A stretch of 64,000 nucleotides of DNA, from NCBI RefSeq assembly GCF_000764185.1, contig NZ_JQEC01000044.1:150866-214865 (forward strand). The letters run 5' to 3'. Below the pieces are notes generated by a model. That model was not told the origin of the DNA. It worked only from the letters and a program-made list of their open reading frames with translations, and did no database searches. Position numbers and translations under genes: made by a program. Below are positions 54,208 to 63,912 of the stretch, piece after piece. The DNA comes from Colwellia psychrerythraea (lineage in GTDB: Bacteria > Pseudomonadota > Gammaproteobacteria > Enterobacterales > Alteromonadaceae). Positions within the stretch are counted from its first letter, which is position 1. The number at the start of each line of letters is the position of its first letter.

Positions 54208-56331
54208 ATGAAGTTTTCTCCCCTGTTTTTAGCCGTAACTGCGGTACTTTCCTCACCAGCAGCTTTTGCCGCTGACACTACCAATACTGCAGAAAGTTCA
54301 ACAAACAATTCGGCAGAGACAAAGTCACTTAAAGACATTGAAGTGATTCAAGTTAAAGGTAGCTATTTTAATGGTTATAAAGTTGATAATGCTAATGGTG
54401 CCATGCGTGGGAATATTTCATTATTAGAAACTGCACAATCGGTCACTGTTATTCCAGATACCATTATTAACGAGCAATTAGCCACTACCTTAGGTGAAGT
54501 ACTCGCTAATGATGCAAGTTTAACCGCAGGTTCAAAGCAACGTAACCGCGAAGTATTTAATTTACGTGGTTTTGAGTTGAGCTCTTCAAATGGTTACTTA
54601 CGCGATGGCCATCAGCATTGGTCTCATTATCAACAACCAATTGAAACCTTAGAAAGTATTGAAGTAATTAAAGGGCCATCAAGTATTTTATATGGTCAGT
54701 CTGGCCCTGGTGGTTTAGTAAATATGGTTACTAAAAAACCAACGGCTAACAGTATATTTAACCTAGGTATGGATTTTGACCAAGAAGGTTCATCTCGATT
54801 AACACTTGATGCTGGCGGCGCAATTACGACAGACGAATCACTGCGTTATAGAGCTAATTTAGTTAAACAAGATGTTACTTACCAACGTGAATATCAAGAC
54901 GGTGAACAAAGAGAACGTGAACGTTTCCTAGGTGCATTAGTGGTTGATTACGATATTAATGACGATTTATTAGTAAGAGTTCACTATGACAGAACCAATG
55001 ATAAAGCGGGTTTAGACACTGGTGCTTGGCTTGATGATGAAGGCAATATTATTGGTGATGATAAAACAATTCGCGATATGTCATGGGCTTTTACTGACAT
55101 TACCGTAGAAAATTATGGTGTTGATGCGAATTATATTATTAATGACTCCTGGCAGGTAAAGTTTGGGTATAACGAACAAACTTTTGAACGTCAACGTTTT
55201 GAATCCTCACCAAAAAAGTCGAGTGATTTCACTGAGGGTGATTCATACACTTCAAAACCTTATGATCGCTTTGATGATTGGCAGTTTAAAACGGCCTTTA
55301 TTGATTTTACGGGTGAATTTCAACTTGTTGGTGTAGATCATAACTTGCTCATTGGTGCCAATTATCTTGATTATTATTACGGTCAATTGAAAGTAAATGG
55401 CGAATCATTTGAGTATTCTGCTGGTCAAGCAGAGCCGCCTCGCCCTGACATTAGTTATGCTGATGATGACAGTCTTTATACCAGTGAATATGACTACTAT
55501 GGTATCTATATTCAAGACTTGATCACCATTAACCAAGAGTGGCAAATAATGATAGGTGGTCGTTACGATAAACAAAGTAAAACCGGCGCTGACAATGAGT
55601 CACTATTGCCTAAAGGCGGGCTGTTATATCACCCAAGTGATCGCACCACTTTTTATGCAAGTTATAGCGAAGGTTTTGAACCACAAAGCAGTGAAACCAT
55701 CAATGATGATGAAGATTTAAACTACGGCATGGAAATAGATGCCATGACCTCAAAACAATATGAGCTTGGTGCTAAGTGGCAGTTATTGGATGACCGTTTA
55801 TTACTGACTTCTGCAATATTCGACATAACTAAGTCTGGCGTATTGGTGACCGAGTATTATGAAGATGATAGCTACCGCACTTCTCAGGTAGGTGAACAAC
55901 GCCATAAGGGTTTTGAAATGGCCGCTCAAGGTGCGGTAACTGATAAACTTTTTGTTATGACCTCAGTAATGAACCTAGATGCTGTTTATGAAAATGATGA
56001 ACAGTACACCGGTAAAACACCTGTTGATGCGCCAGAGTGGTCCGCGTCAATTTGGTCACGTTATGAACTAACTGAAAACCTTGCTATTAACGCTGGTGCC
56101 TTTTATGAAGGGGAGCGTTTTGCGGATAACGCAAACACCATAGTTAAAGATGCTTATACCCGTATTGATGTTGGCGCCACGTATAAAATCAACGTAAGTA
56201 ATACAGATATTAATTTACGTTTTAATGTGCAAAACTTATTTGATACCGACTACCTTGCGGGTGGCGGCACCTCTAATGTTACTGTCGGTGATGGCAGAAG
56301 CTACCGTTTAGCTATGCAGGTTGCTTTTTAA
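54208..56331 (+). CDS. TonB-dependent siderophore receptor
   Basis: A 707-residue outer-membrane receptor. It has a signal peptide (residues 1-21, ending AAFA), then a plug domain (about 55-165) with AQSVTVIPDTII, EVLANDAS, FNLRGFELSS and SSILYGQSGPGGLVNMVTKKPT, the FhuA/FpvA-type siderophore receptor pattern. A 22-strand-type barrel follows, ending in the aromatic RLAMQVAF. The ligand is unknown. A consensus Fur box upstream and a strong terminator downstream make it a single-gene, iron-controlled unit. Confidence 0.93.
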   Translation: MKFSPLFLAVTAVLSSPAAFAADTTNTAESSTNNSAETKSLKDIEVIQVKGSYFNGYKVDNANGAMRGNISLLETAQSVTVIPDTIINEQLATTLGEVLANDASLTAGSKQRNREVFNLRGFELSSSNGYLRDGHQHWSHYQQPIETLESIEVIKGPSSILYGQSGPGGLVNMVTKKPTANSIFNLGMDFDQEGSSRLTLDAGGAITTDESLRYRANLVKQDVTYQREYQDGEQRERERFLGALVVDYDINDDLLVRVHYDRTNDKAGLDTGAWLDDEGNIIGDDKTIRDMSWAFTDITVENYGVDANYIINDSWQVKFGYNEQTFERQRFESSPKKSSDFTEGDSYTSKPYDRFDDWQFKTAFIDFTGEFQLVGVDHNLLIGANYLDYYYGQLKVNGESFEYSAGQAEPPRPDISYADDDSLYTSEYDYYGIYIQDLITINQEWQIMIGGRYDKQSKTGADNESLLPKGGLLYHPSDRTTFYASYSEGFEPQSSETINDDEDLNYGMEIDAMTSKQYELGAKWQLLDDRLLLTSAIFDITKSGVLVTEYYEDDSYRTSQVGEQRHKGFEMAAQGAVTDKLFVMTSVMNLDAVYENDEQYTGKTPVDAPEWSASIWSRYELTENLAINAGAFYEGERFADNANTIVKDAYTRIDVGATYKINVSNTDINLRFNVQNLFDTDYLAGGGTSNVTVGDGRSYRLAMQVAF

Positions 56332-56878
56332 CTTTCCTCAAATACAGTTACTTAAAAAGTAAAATAATTCCTAGGATTAAGCGATTACCATCGGCTTTCC
56401 CTAGGTTTTTTTTCGCCCCGAATTATTAAACACTACTGATGTTATCAATGGTATTTCAGCAACAATATATGTTCAAAGAAAGCACTGACGTGACTTTAGA
56501 ACTTACTTCAAAGCTAAATAACAACAGCTATATGCCAAAAATAGGCCTCGTTGCAGGAAATATAATTAATTTAGACTATATTCAATATGTTAACTGTTTC
56601 TCAAAGCTATTTTCTGGAAAGTGGTATTTCAAAGGATGGAATTTATTTAGTCAAAATCGACTAAAGTCTAAGTAAATTTTCTACCAATGTAGACTTAGGT
56701 CTAATTCCTTTTGTTCACTTTACCCACTAAATTATTATTCAATAACAAAAAGTAACAGTGATTTAAAATAATAAGGGGCAACTAAAACCTCATAAAATAT
56801 TAGCACTTGAAACAAATTACACTAAGTCACTCTAAAAATAAGTCTCACTATAATAAGTAATAAAAAATGGGGAATACC
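56332..56878. other. Intergenic region between receptor and porin
   Basis: It holds the receptor terminator (56369-56413), a TAGAC-TTAG-GTCTA inverted repeat near 56690-56703, and a TATAAT box at 56849-56854 that may be the porin -10. A 78-codon frame at 56439 is not convincing. Confidence 0.45.
56369..56413 (+). terminator. Terminator of the TonB receptor gene
   Basis: CCTAGG...AAGCGAT pairs with ATCGGCTT...CCTAGG around a TACC loop, with a bulge and an internal mismatch, followed by eight Ts. Confidence 0.75.
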
Positions 56879-57952
56879 ATGTTTAAGAATTCATTATTTA
56901 CAGTTAAAAAAGTAGTACTGGCAACCAGTTTATTGGCTGTGACGAGTGCCGCTAATGCCGGTTATACGATTAAATTAGATGATGGTGACAGCCTAACTTT
57001 TGGTGGTTACGTTAAAGTTGATGCTCGCTATACAAGTGGCAATATTGCTGCAAATGATTACTGGTACGGCGGCGGTACCGTATTACCAGAAAGCCAATCT
57101 AACTTTGGTATTGCTGTCAATGAAACTCGTTTTAACACTAAATATGTGCATGGTGATGTTTCTGGTTTTATTGAAATAGATTTTTATGGTGATGCCGTGG
57201 CGGGTGGCGGTAACGAGCTAATATCCAACTCTTCTAAGCCACGTTTACGTCATGCCTTTGTTAAATATAAGAATGTCTTAGTTGGTCAAACTTGGACTAC
57301 CTTCCAAAACACCAGTTCATTGGCTGAAGCCGCTGACTTTGGTGGTCCGTTAGTGGCCTCTGCCTTTATTCGTCAAGGTCAGGTTCGATATACCAATGGC
57401 GGTTTACAACTTTCGATTGAAAACCCGGAAACATACAAAGGTGTTCATGGCGATGATTCAATTCCTGATTTTATTGGTAAATATACCTTTAAAGGCGACT
57501 GGGGTAATGTATCTGTTTCTGGTTTAGCTCGTCAATTACAGACCCTTGATGGCTCTGAATCTGCTGTAGGTTTTGGTATTGCCGGTCGTATAAATACCTT
57601 TGGTAAAGATGATTTTCGCTTTCAAGTACACGGTGGTAATGTCGGCCGTTACGTGGGCGTTACCGCTTCTACAGACGTAGCTCCAAATAGTGCGGGTAGT
57701 TGGGAAGCAGAAGATACCACCTCTATCATGGTTGCTTATCGTCATTTCTGGACTAATGATATGCGTAGTTCAGCATTTTATGGCAATACTACAACTGATC
57801 TTCGAGATACAGATCGCTCTCATTGGGGTGTGAATATCTTTAAAAACGTAACTAAACAATTATCTTTTGGTTTAGAAGTAGGTAACTTTGAGATGGCTGA
57901 ATCAAATGCTGATTCAGATTATGTTCAATTCTCAACCAAATTTGTCTTGTAG
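56879..57952 (+). CDS. DcaP-like trimeric outer-membrane porin
   Basis: A 357-residue porin. The signal peptide ends near SAANA-GYTI. The mature protein begins with LTFGGYVKVDARYTSG and contains RLRHAFVKYKNVLVGQTWTTF, EAADFGGP and a beta-rich C-terminus ending in FSTKFVL. These are DcaP-family features, known from dicarboxylate and peptide uptake porins. The substrate here is unknown. The start at 56879 follows GGGGA; an in-frame ATG four codons earlier overlaps this ribosome site. Confidence 0.85.
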   Translation: MFKNSLFTVKKVVLATSLLAVTSAANAGYTIKLDDGDSLTFGGYVKVDARYTSGNIAANDYWYGGGTVLPESQSNFGIAVNETRFNTKYVHGDVSGFIEIDFYGDAVAGGGNELISNSSKPRLRHAFVKYKNVLVGQTWTTFQNTSSLAEAADFGGPLVASAFIRQGQVRYTNGGLQLSIENPETYKGVHGDDSIPDFIGKYTFKGDWGNVSVSGLARQLQTLDGSESAVGFGIAGRINTFGKDDFRFQVHGGNVGRYVGVTASTDVAPNSAGSWEAEDTTSIMVAYRHFWTNDMRSSAFYGNTTTDLRDTDRSHWGVNIFKNVTKQLSFGLEVGNFEMAESNADSDYVQFSTKFVL

Positions 57953-57999
57953 TTTTTATAACATCTTGCGTTAGTTAACCTCGTTGAGGTTATTTTATA

Positions 58000-58027
58000 G
58001 GGAAGCATTTGCTTCCCTTTTTTTTAT
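58000..58027 (+). terminator. Terminator of the porin gene
   Basis: GGGAAGC-ATTT-GCTTCCC followed by eight Ts. A smaller AACCTC/GAGGTT hairpin precedes it at about 57977-57991. Confidence 0.9.
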
Positions 58028-58062
58028 GACAAAACATTAACTTATTGATTGAAAAATAGGCA

Positions 58063-58092
58063 TTGATTAATAAATATTTTTACCTCTATAAT
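58063..58092 (+). promoter_or_regulatory. Sigma-70 promoter of the kinase operon
   Basis: TTGATT and TATAAT are separated by 18 bp and lie 31 bases before the small membrane protein start. Confidence 0.55.
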
Positions 58093-58123
58093 GAAGTAAT
58101 ACGTTCCTGCTAAGGTTGACAAG

Positions 58124-58336
58124 ATGTCTGATAATATCGCAAGACGCGGCTTTCTCGCAGTACTGACTTTTATTGCATTTATTGTACCCTTACTGCTCGC
58201 CGATGAAGTGTCTTTATTCGCCAACTGGTTATATATTTTTATTAGCTGGTCCCTTATTATTTTGTTAGCGGCATTACAACCCGCCGAAGATAAAAACACC
58301 ACAGCCCGCCATACTGATTTAGCGCCAAAGGAATAA
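58124..58336 (+). CDS. Small two-helix membrane protein upstream of the SLC5 kinase
   Basis: A 70-residue protein with two membrane helices (about 8-26 and 32-51) and a polar tail. It ends six bases before the sensor kinase start, so the genes are cotranscribed. A small membrane ORF (CbrX) also precedes the related SLC5-type kinase gene cbrA in pseudomonads, so this may be a functional counterpart, inferred from position and size only. Confidence 0.7.
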   Translation: MSDNIARRGFLAVLTFIAFIVPLLLADEVSLFANWLYIFISWSLIILLAALQPAEDKNTTARHTDLAPKE

Positions 58337-58342
58337 CGCAAA

Positions 58343-61279
58343 GTGATTTCATTTAGCCTAATAATGTTCTTACTCGCGCTTTATATGATCTCACTATTTC
58401 TATTGGCTCAGTGGGGGCAGTCAGAAAGTAAAAGTGCCAAAAAAATACGGAATTCCGCCAATACCTATGCCTTAAGCTTGGCCGTTTTTTGTACTTCGTG
58501 GACATTTTTTGGCAATATTGCCGTATCGACTAAACAAGGGATTTTTCCTATTGCCTTGTATCTGGGCACTACCCTTACCTTCATTTTTATGACGCCACTA
58601 TTAAAAAAAATGGTGTTATTAAAAAATGAGTTTCACTCAACCAGTATTGCCGATTTCATCTCGGTTCGTTATCAAAGATCACAAAGGTTAGCGGCATTAA
58701 TTAGCTTACTTTGTTTAGTCGGTATCACCCCCTATTTAACCATCCAACTAAAATCGGTTATTGATAGCTTTCTAATACTGACAGCGAACTCAGAACAATC
58801 GCTAGCATTTATTGATTACTTAGATGTATTTATTGTTTTGATGATGGCATTTTTCACGATAATTTTTGGTGTCCGCCATATAGATCCAACAGAAAAACAT
58901 CCGGGTATGATGGTGGCTCTGGCCGGAGAGAGTATTCTAAAATTATTAGCTATGCTTATTGGCACTTTGTGGATTTGTTATATCATCAATCCCGGAGTGT
59001 TTAGCATATTTGAACAAGTTGCTCATCAGGCAGAATTTAACCCTAATGTGCTAACTATTTCGACTCAACAATGGTTTAGTTTCATGTTAATTGGCGCTTT
59101 GGGCATTATTACCCTGCCAAGACAATTTCATGTCGGTATTGTCGAATGTAGCGATGCCAAATTTTTAGATAGAGCTAAATGGCTTTTTCCGCTGTATTTA
59201 TTACTCATCAATATCTTCACTTTTCCCGTAGCACTTGCTGGTTTGATGACGCCAGGAGCGCTTGAATCGTCTGGTATATTATTATTAACTCAACCGTTAG
59301 CAAATCATGCCCCCTTTATTGCACTCATTACCTTTCTTGGCGGTTTTGCCGCAGCGACCGGCATGATAATGATTAGTGCGATGACCCTTTCAACCATGTT
59401 AACCAACCATATTTTAATGCCGGTTATCATGCAAACGCCTAAACTATCCGCCCTAAAACGTCAGATTTTACCTTTGCGTTGGTTGATGGTGTTGATGGTG
59501 CTCTTTTTAAGTTTATTCTATTACCGCGCGATTGGTGACTCGCAGCTGATAGTGAATATAGGCAGTATAAGTTTTGTTGCCACCGCACAATTTGCGCCGA
59601 TATTAATTGGTGGCCTAATTTGGCGTAAGGGTAATTTAGCCGGTGCCTTTAGCGGACTTACCCTAGGTGCTTGTTTATGGTTTTATTGTTCTTTATTACC
59701 GTCTTTAATTCGCTCTGGCTGGTTAGACTGGTCAATATTATCGCAAGACAATGGTTTCTTTTATTGGTTTAACCCCGAGCAACTCTTTGCCATTCAGGGA
59801 ATTAGCCCATTAACCAATGGGCTAATGTGGAGCTTACTCGCTAATATACTTTGTTATGTTGGTGTTTCTTTATTTACTAAAATGTCCGAGGAAGAACAAA
59901 AAATATCACATCAATTTGTTGATATTAAAAACATCTATTTTAAAGATAATTTTGCTGAAGGCACAACAGCCAATATTAGTCTGCTCGGTAAGAAAAGTTT
60001 AATTAAACACGTTTTTCTACAATATCTTCCTGAAGATTTAGCTGAGTCAAAATTACAACAATCGTTAGTAAAATCGGAAATACTCGACCAAGAAAATATC
60101 AATATTGTTGAATTATCATCATTAAAAAACTCGGCTCTTAACAGTTTAGCGGGAGCTATTGGTATGGCTTCAGCGTACAAAGCTTTCAATAACGTTAGTT
60201 TAATCAATACCAATGAAGAGCAGCAATTAGCCAGTTATTTTTCCCAGTTTTTTGCACAATTACAACTATCTCCGAAAGAGCTTTTTGAACAAGTTAATTT
60301 TCACCAGCAAAAGCGTGAATTGTTAGAGAGCCATGCGAAACAGCAGCTCGATACTATAGCCAAATTAGAAATTGAGATAAAACAACGTTTAAAAGCAGAG
60401 CAAGTCGCAAATTCATTGAACGAAGATCTAGAGCTAAGAGTAAAAGAAAGAACCCAAGCATTAAGTCAAAGTAATAGTGAGCTCAATCAGACTTTAGAAG
60501 AATTAAAACTCACTCAAGTTCAACTGCTCGAAAATGAAAAAATGGCCTCTCTAGGAGGACTAGTTGCAGGAGTTGCCCACGAAGTGAATACACCTATTGG
60601 TATTGTGCTCACTTCAATTAGCTTTATGAAAGAAAGGTGTCACAATATAATTACCGCCATGGATGATCAAACACTGAGTTCAAAACAATTATCTAAATTT
60701 ACCGACGAACTTGAGCAAGGTTTTGAACTCTCGTTAAGAAATATTAGCCGAGCTGTTGATTTAATTGAAGGTTTTAAGTTGATTGCCGTTGATAGCGTAG
60801 TTGATGATGCTCGCACTTTAAATGTGCGAGATTATTTAGAAGATGTTATCCGGTCACTACAACCTAAAGCTAAACAAGCCCAAATAAATATAAAACTCAA
60901 TTGTGCTAAAGAAGTTTTAATTACCTCCTACCCGGGCGCCATAGTACAAATCACTAACAACTTAATTATCAATAGCCTAACACATGCTTTTGCTGACGTT
61001 AGCGATGGTAGTGGTGAGATAACCATTGACGTTAAGCGATCGGCACAAAGTATTGAGTTATATTATGGTGATAATGGCTGTAAGTTAAATGAAGAGACAA
61101 AATCCCAGTTATTTGAACCCTTTTACACCACTAAAAGAGGTCAAGGAGGCTCAGGTTTAGGAGCACATATTGTCTTTAACTTAGTGACTCAAAAATTAAA
61201 AGGCACTATAGAGCTAATCACAGAGCAAGAAAAAGGAAAAACCTTCAAAATATCAATCCCCCACACCATCATGCCATAG
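58343..61279 (+). CDS. SLC5 transporter-domain sensor histidine kinase (CbrA/CrbS-like)
   Basis: A 978-residue inner-membrane kinase starting with GTG (AAGGA upstream). Residues 1-510 form a sodium:solute-symporter-like domain with about thirteen helices. A linker and coiled coil (about 640-730) follow, then a HisKA-type domain with phospho-acceptor H746 in GVAHEVNTP and a HATPase domain (NNLIINSLTHAF, GGSGLGAHIV). The DNGCK box departs from the usual DxGxG. There is no receiver domain. CbrA and CrbS kinases of this design control carbon or acetate use through LuxR/NtrC-type regulators. No regulator gene is adjacent, so it is an orphan here. Confidence 0.9.
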   Translation: MISFSLIMFLLALYMISLFLLAQWGQSESKSAKKIRNSANTYALSLAVFCTSWTFFGNIAVSTKQGIFPIALYLGTTLTFIFMTPLLKKMVLLKNEFHSTSIADFISVRYQRSQRLAALISLLCLVGITPYLTIQLKSVIDSFLILTANSEQSLAFIDYLDVFIVLMMAFFTIIFGVRHIDPTEKHPGMMVALAGESILKLLAMLIGTLWICYIINPGVFSIFEQVAHQAEFNPNVLTISTQQWFSFMLIGALGIITLPRQFHVGIVECSDAKFLDRAKWLFPLYLLLINIFTFPVALAGLMTPGALESSGILLLTQPLANHAPFIALITFLGGFAAATGMIMISAMTLSTMLTNHILMPVIMQTPKLSALKRQILPLRWLMVLMVLFLSLFYYRAIGDSQLIVNIGSISFVATAQFAPILIGGLIWRKGNLAGAFSGLTLGACLWFYCSLLPSLIRSGWLDWSILSQDNGFFYWFNPEQLFAIQGISPLTNGLMWSLLANILCYVGVSLFTKMSEEEQKISHQFVDIKNIYFKDNFAEGTTANISLLGKKSLIKHVFLQYLPEDLAESKLQQSLVKSEILDQENINIVELSSLKNSALNSLAGAIGMASAYKAFNNVSLINTNEEQQLASYFSQFFAQLQLSPKELFEQVNFHQQKRELLESHAKQQLDTIAKLEIEIKQRLKAEQVANSLNEDLELRVKERTQALSQSNSELNQTLEELKLTQVQLLENEKMASLGGLVAGVAHEVNTPIGIVLTSISFMKERCHNIITAMDDQTLSSKQLSKFTDELEQGFELSLRNISRAVDLIEGFKLIAVDSVVDDARTLNVRDYLEDVIRSLQPKAKQAQINIKLNCAKEVLITSYPGAIVQITNNLIINSLTHAFADVSDGSGEITIDVKRSAQSIELYYGDNGCKLNEETKSQLFEPFYTTKRGQGGSGLGAHIVFNLVTQKLKGTIELITEQEKGKTFKISIPHTIMP

Positions 61280-61408
61280 CTTTACAAGCCACTTTAAAGT
61301 CTACAAATTGCCACTTTTTCAGCGGTATTTTTTTATTTTACTTTACCTAAGTATGATAAAAATTGAACTAAACTGAGGTGTACAGCTTGCTAATTTAAAG
61401 AGATATTT

Positions 61409-63043
61409 ATGAATTTTTTGAGAAAATTCACCATACAGCAAAGATTAGCCATGTTAGTGGGATTGATTGTTATTGCCCTATCATTACTAGATGCGGTAAG
61501 TTTGTTTGAAGAATATCACTCTTTAATAGAACAGAAAAAGCAAACCAATAAAGAATTAGTAGACAGTGCTTATGGCATTATTGAGCACCATCATGCGTTA
61601 TATCAAAGTGGAAAACTTAATGAAAGCGAGGCACAAACACAAGCATTGAGCATTATTGCTAACATGCGCTACGATACTAATAATTACTTTTGGGTTAATG
61701 ATTTTTTTCCTAATATGATAATGCATCCCATCAAGCCTAAACTCAATGGGAAAAGTGTAGCGGGTGTTAAAGACCCTGATGGTAAAGCCTTATTTGTTGA
61801 TATGGTCAATATTGTCAAGTCAAAAGGCGAAGGCTTTGTTTATTATAAGTGGGCAAAACCTGGTTTTGAGGACCCCGTAAATAAAATAGGCTTTGTTAAG
61901 GGTTTTACTGCTTGGCAATGGATTATAGGCTCAGGCACTTACTTAGATGATATTGATGCTGTTTTTGCTACGCAGCGTAATAGGGTTATTATTGATAGCC
62001 TAGTTATTGCTATTTTTATCATTGGCTTAAGTTATGTCATTGGTAAAAGTATTTTAGTGCCTACCCGCTCCGCAGCAGAGCTAATGAAAGATATCGCCCA
62101 AGGTGATGGTGATCTTACCAATTCTTTAGATGCTAGTGGTCAAGATGAAATTTCTCGACTATCTAATTACTTCAATGAGTTTACCGGTAAAATGCGCCAG
62201 TTATTACAAGATGTTGCCGATAATACCACCCAAGTTTTAGATCATGCTGAAGCCGTTTCTGGTGCGAGTGATACCACACAATCTCTCATCCAAAACCAAA
62301 ATGATATTACTGCACAAGTTGCCACGGCCATGGAAGAAATGACCTCACAAATTAAAGAAGTGAGTGATAATGCTAACTCTGCCGAACAAGCCGCAAATGA
62401 CGCTAGGAATAACACTTCAGATGGCAAAGAAATTATCTCGAGCACCATCAAACAAATGCAATCACTATCGAGCAATATTGATGATGTTAGCCAAGTAGTC
62501 GCCAGCCTTGCTTCTGAAAGTGACAATATTGGCTCTGTGCTTGATGTTATTAGAGGTATAGCTGAGCAAACCAATTTATTAGCGCTAAACGCTGCGATAG
62601 AGGCTGCACGCGCTGGTGAGCAAGGCCGAGGTTTTGCTGTTGTAGCTGATGAAGTACGCACCCTAGCTAATCGCACTGAACAAAGCACCAATGAAATTCA
62701 GCAGATGATTCAAAAACTGCAAACTGGCGCCAAAGAAGCCGTTGCCGCGGTGAAAGTCAGCCAAGACATCTCCCTGAAAACAGTAGAGCAAACCGCAAAA
62801 GCTGATGATTCACTTTCTGAAATTGATCGATTGATGGAAGTAATTTCTGATATGAATACCCAAATAGCCAGAGCTACCGAGCAACAAAGCCAGGCTGCTG
62901 ATGAGGTTAATTTACGTATTAATGATTTAGCGGGAATGACCGATGAATCACTTGCAACAACCCAGCAACTTAGCGAAACTAGCCAGCAATTGGAAGTAAG
63001 TAGCAATAGCATGTCTGAGGTCGTTGGTCGCTTTAAAATTTAG
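61409..63043 (+). CDS. Methyl-accepting chemotaxis protein with single Cache domain
   Basis: A 544-residue chemoreceptor. A membrane helix (about 12-30) is followed by a periplasmic sCache_2-type domain (about 35-190: [36 protein letters not shown]), a second helix (about 192-212), HAMP (about 213-265) and the signalling coiled coil with the hairpin tip [19 protein letters not shown]. Small organic acids are common ligands of this sensor type. No C-terminal CheR-tether pentapeptide is seen. It ends only about 25 bases before the tandem sRNA array on the opposite strand. Confidence 0.92.
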   Translation: MNFLRKFTIQQRLAMLVGLIVIALSLLDAVSLFEEYHSLIEQKKQTNKELVDSAYGIIEHHHALYQSGKLNESEAQTQALSIIANMRYDTNNYFWVNDFFPNMIMHPIKPKLNGKSVAGVKDPDGKALFVDMVNIVKSKGEGFVYYKWAKPGFEDPVNKIGFVKGFTAWQWIIGSGTYLDDIDAVFATQRNRVIIDSLVIAIFIIGLSYVIGKSILVPTRSAAELMKDIAQGDGDLTNSLDASGQDEISRLSNYFNEFTGKMRQLLQDVADNTTQVLDHAEAVSGASDTTQSLIQNQNDITAQVATAMEEMTSQIKEVSDNANSAEQAANDARNNTSDGKEIISSTIKQMQSLSSNIDDVSQVVASLASESDNIGSVLDVIRGIAEQTNLLALNAAIEAARAGEQGRGFAVVADEVRTLANRTEQSTNEIQQMIQKLQTGAKEAVAAVKVSQDISLKTVEQTAKADDSLSEIDRLMEVISDMNTQIARATEQQSQAADEVNLRINDLAGMTDESLATTQQLSETSQQLEVSSNSMSEVVGRFKI

Positions 63044-63068
63044 CTTCAAAGCATAGGAATATAGACAT

Positions 63069-63258
63069 AAAAAAACCAGTAATACATTTCCATCAAGAAA
63101 ATATTACTGGCTAAACCATCAAAAATTTTAAATGTCGAGTGAACTCTGTAGGATTTCAAAGTGGTCACTTAGTGGTTATGTGTCCTGGAGCATAACCACT
63201 AAGTTCCGTGCTTTGCTGCTGCTTATTTAGTGAGAGAGCATTCACTGCCTAAGCAACA
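63069..63258 (-). ncRNA. Candidate Fur-regulated small RNA, copy 1
   Basis: A minus-strand transcription unit of about 190 nt, closest to the chemoreceptor gene. The promoter is TTGACT (63288-63293), a 17-bp spacer, then TATCAT (63265-63270), with a Fur box overlapping the -10. The body has a 13-bp stem-loop at 63168-63203 (CTTAGTGGTTATG with CATAACCACTAAG). It ends in a terminator with a 9-bp CCAGTAATA/TATTACTGG stem and seven Ts. Copies 2 and 3 share this structure. No ORF of useful length is present. Start and length are inferred from the promoter and terminator. Confidence 0.72.
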
Positions 63259-63263
63259 AGGTA

Positions 63264-63293
63264 AATGATAATCATTCCCATTAAGATAGTCAA
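63264..63293 (-). promoter_or_regulatory. Promoter and Fur box, sRNA copy 1
   Basis: The Fur box (minus strand AATGGGAATGATTATCATT, 63264-63282) overlaps the spacer and -10 of a TTGACT-17-TATCAT promoter. Confidence 0.7.
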
Positions 63294-63342
63294 CACTATT
63301 TTAAAATTTTCTTAATCAATAATATAATGAATATTGCAGGCA

Positions 63343-63543
63343 TAAAAAAGCCAGTGATACTTGCCATCAAGAAAGTATAACTGGCTAAACCATCAAAAAT
63401 TTTAAAGTCGAATTGAACTAAGGCAAAGCCCTGTAAAATCCTAAAGTGGTCACTTAATGGTTATGTGTCCTGGAGCATAACCACTAAGTTCCGTGCTTTG
63501 CTGCTGCTTATTTAGTGAGAGAGCATTCACTGCCTAAGCAACA
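63343..63543 (-). ncRNA. Candidate Fur-regulated small RNA, copy 2
   Basis: A minus-strand unit of about 200 nt with the same layout as copy 1. The promoter is TTGACT at 63573-63578 and TATCAT at 63550-63555, with 17-bp spacing. The central stem-loop at 63453-63488 has a G-U pair where copy 1 has G-C. The terminator at 63349-63386 has a stem AGCCAGT.ATACTT with AAGTAT.ACTGGCT, followed by six Ts. Confidence 0.75.
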
Positions 63544-63548
63544 AAACA

Positions 63549-63578
63549 AATGATAATCATTCTCATTGAGGTAGTCAA
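63549..63578 (-). promoter_or_regulatory. Promoter and Fur box, sRNA copy 2
   Basis: The Fur box at 63549-63567 (minus AATGAGAATGATTATCATT) matches 14 of 15 positions of the TGATAAT-N-ATTATCA core. It overlaps TTGACT-17-TATCAT. Confidence 0.75.
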
Positions 63579-63628
63579 CACTATTTTAAAATTTTCTTAA
63601 TCAATAATATAATGAATATTGCAGGCAT

Positions 63629-63825
63629 AAAAAAGCCAGTGATACTTGCCATCAAGAAAGTATAACTGGCTTAACCATCAAAATTTTAAAGTCGAATTGA
63701 ACTGAGCAAAACTCTGTAAAATCCTAAAGTGGTCACTTAATGGTTATGTGTCCTGGAGCATAACCATTAAGTTCCATGCTTTACTGTTACTTATTTAGTG
63801 AGAGAGCATTCACTGCCTAAGCAAC
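63629..63825 (-). ncRNA. Candidate Fur-regulated small RNA, copy 3
   Basis: A minus-strand unit of about 197 nt. The promoter is TTGACT at 63855-63860 and TATCGT at 63832-63837 (one base weaker than in copies 1 and 2). The central stem-loop at 63736-63771 has an A-U pair at the position that is G-C in copy 1 and G-U in copy 2. The terminator hairpin is at 63634-63671 with six Ts. Confidence 0.73.
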
Positions 63826-63830
63826 AACTA

Positions 63831-63860
63831 AACGATAATCATTCTCATTAAGATAGTCAA
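63831..63860 (-). promoter_or_regulatory. Promoter and Fur box, sRNA copy 3
   Basis: The Fur box at 63831-63849 (minus AATGAGAATGATTATCGTT) overlaps TTGACT-17-TATCGT. Confidence 0.68.
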
Positions 63861-63912
63861 CATTATTTTAATAGTTTTTATTAATTAATAATCTTATTAA
63901 TATTACAGACAT

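Noticed and set aside
56439..56675. 78-codon plus-strand ORF after the TonB receptor
   Set aside because: It follows a terminator, has no ribosome site and unremarkable composition; probably chance.
56650..56705. AGTCTAAG and TAGAC-TTAG-GTCTA strings upstream of the porin as further TTAGTCTA sites
   Set aside because: The spacing differs from the three sites at 47.2 kb, so I do not count them as the same motif.
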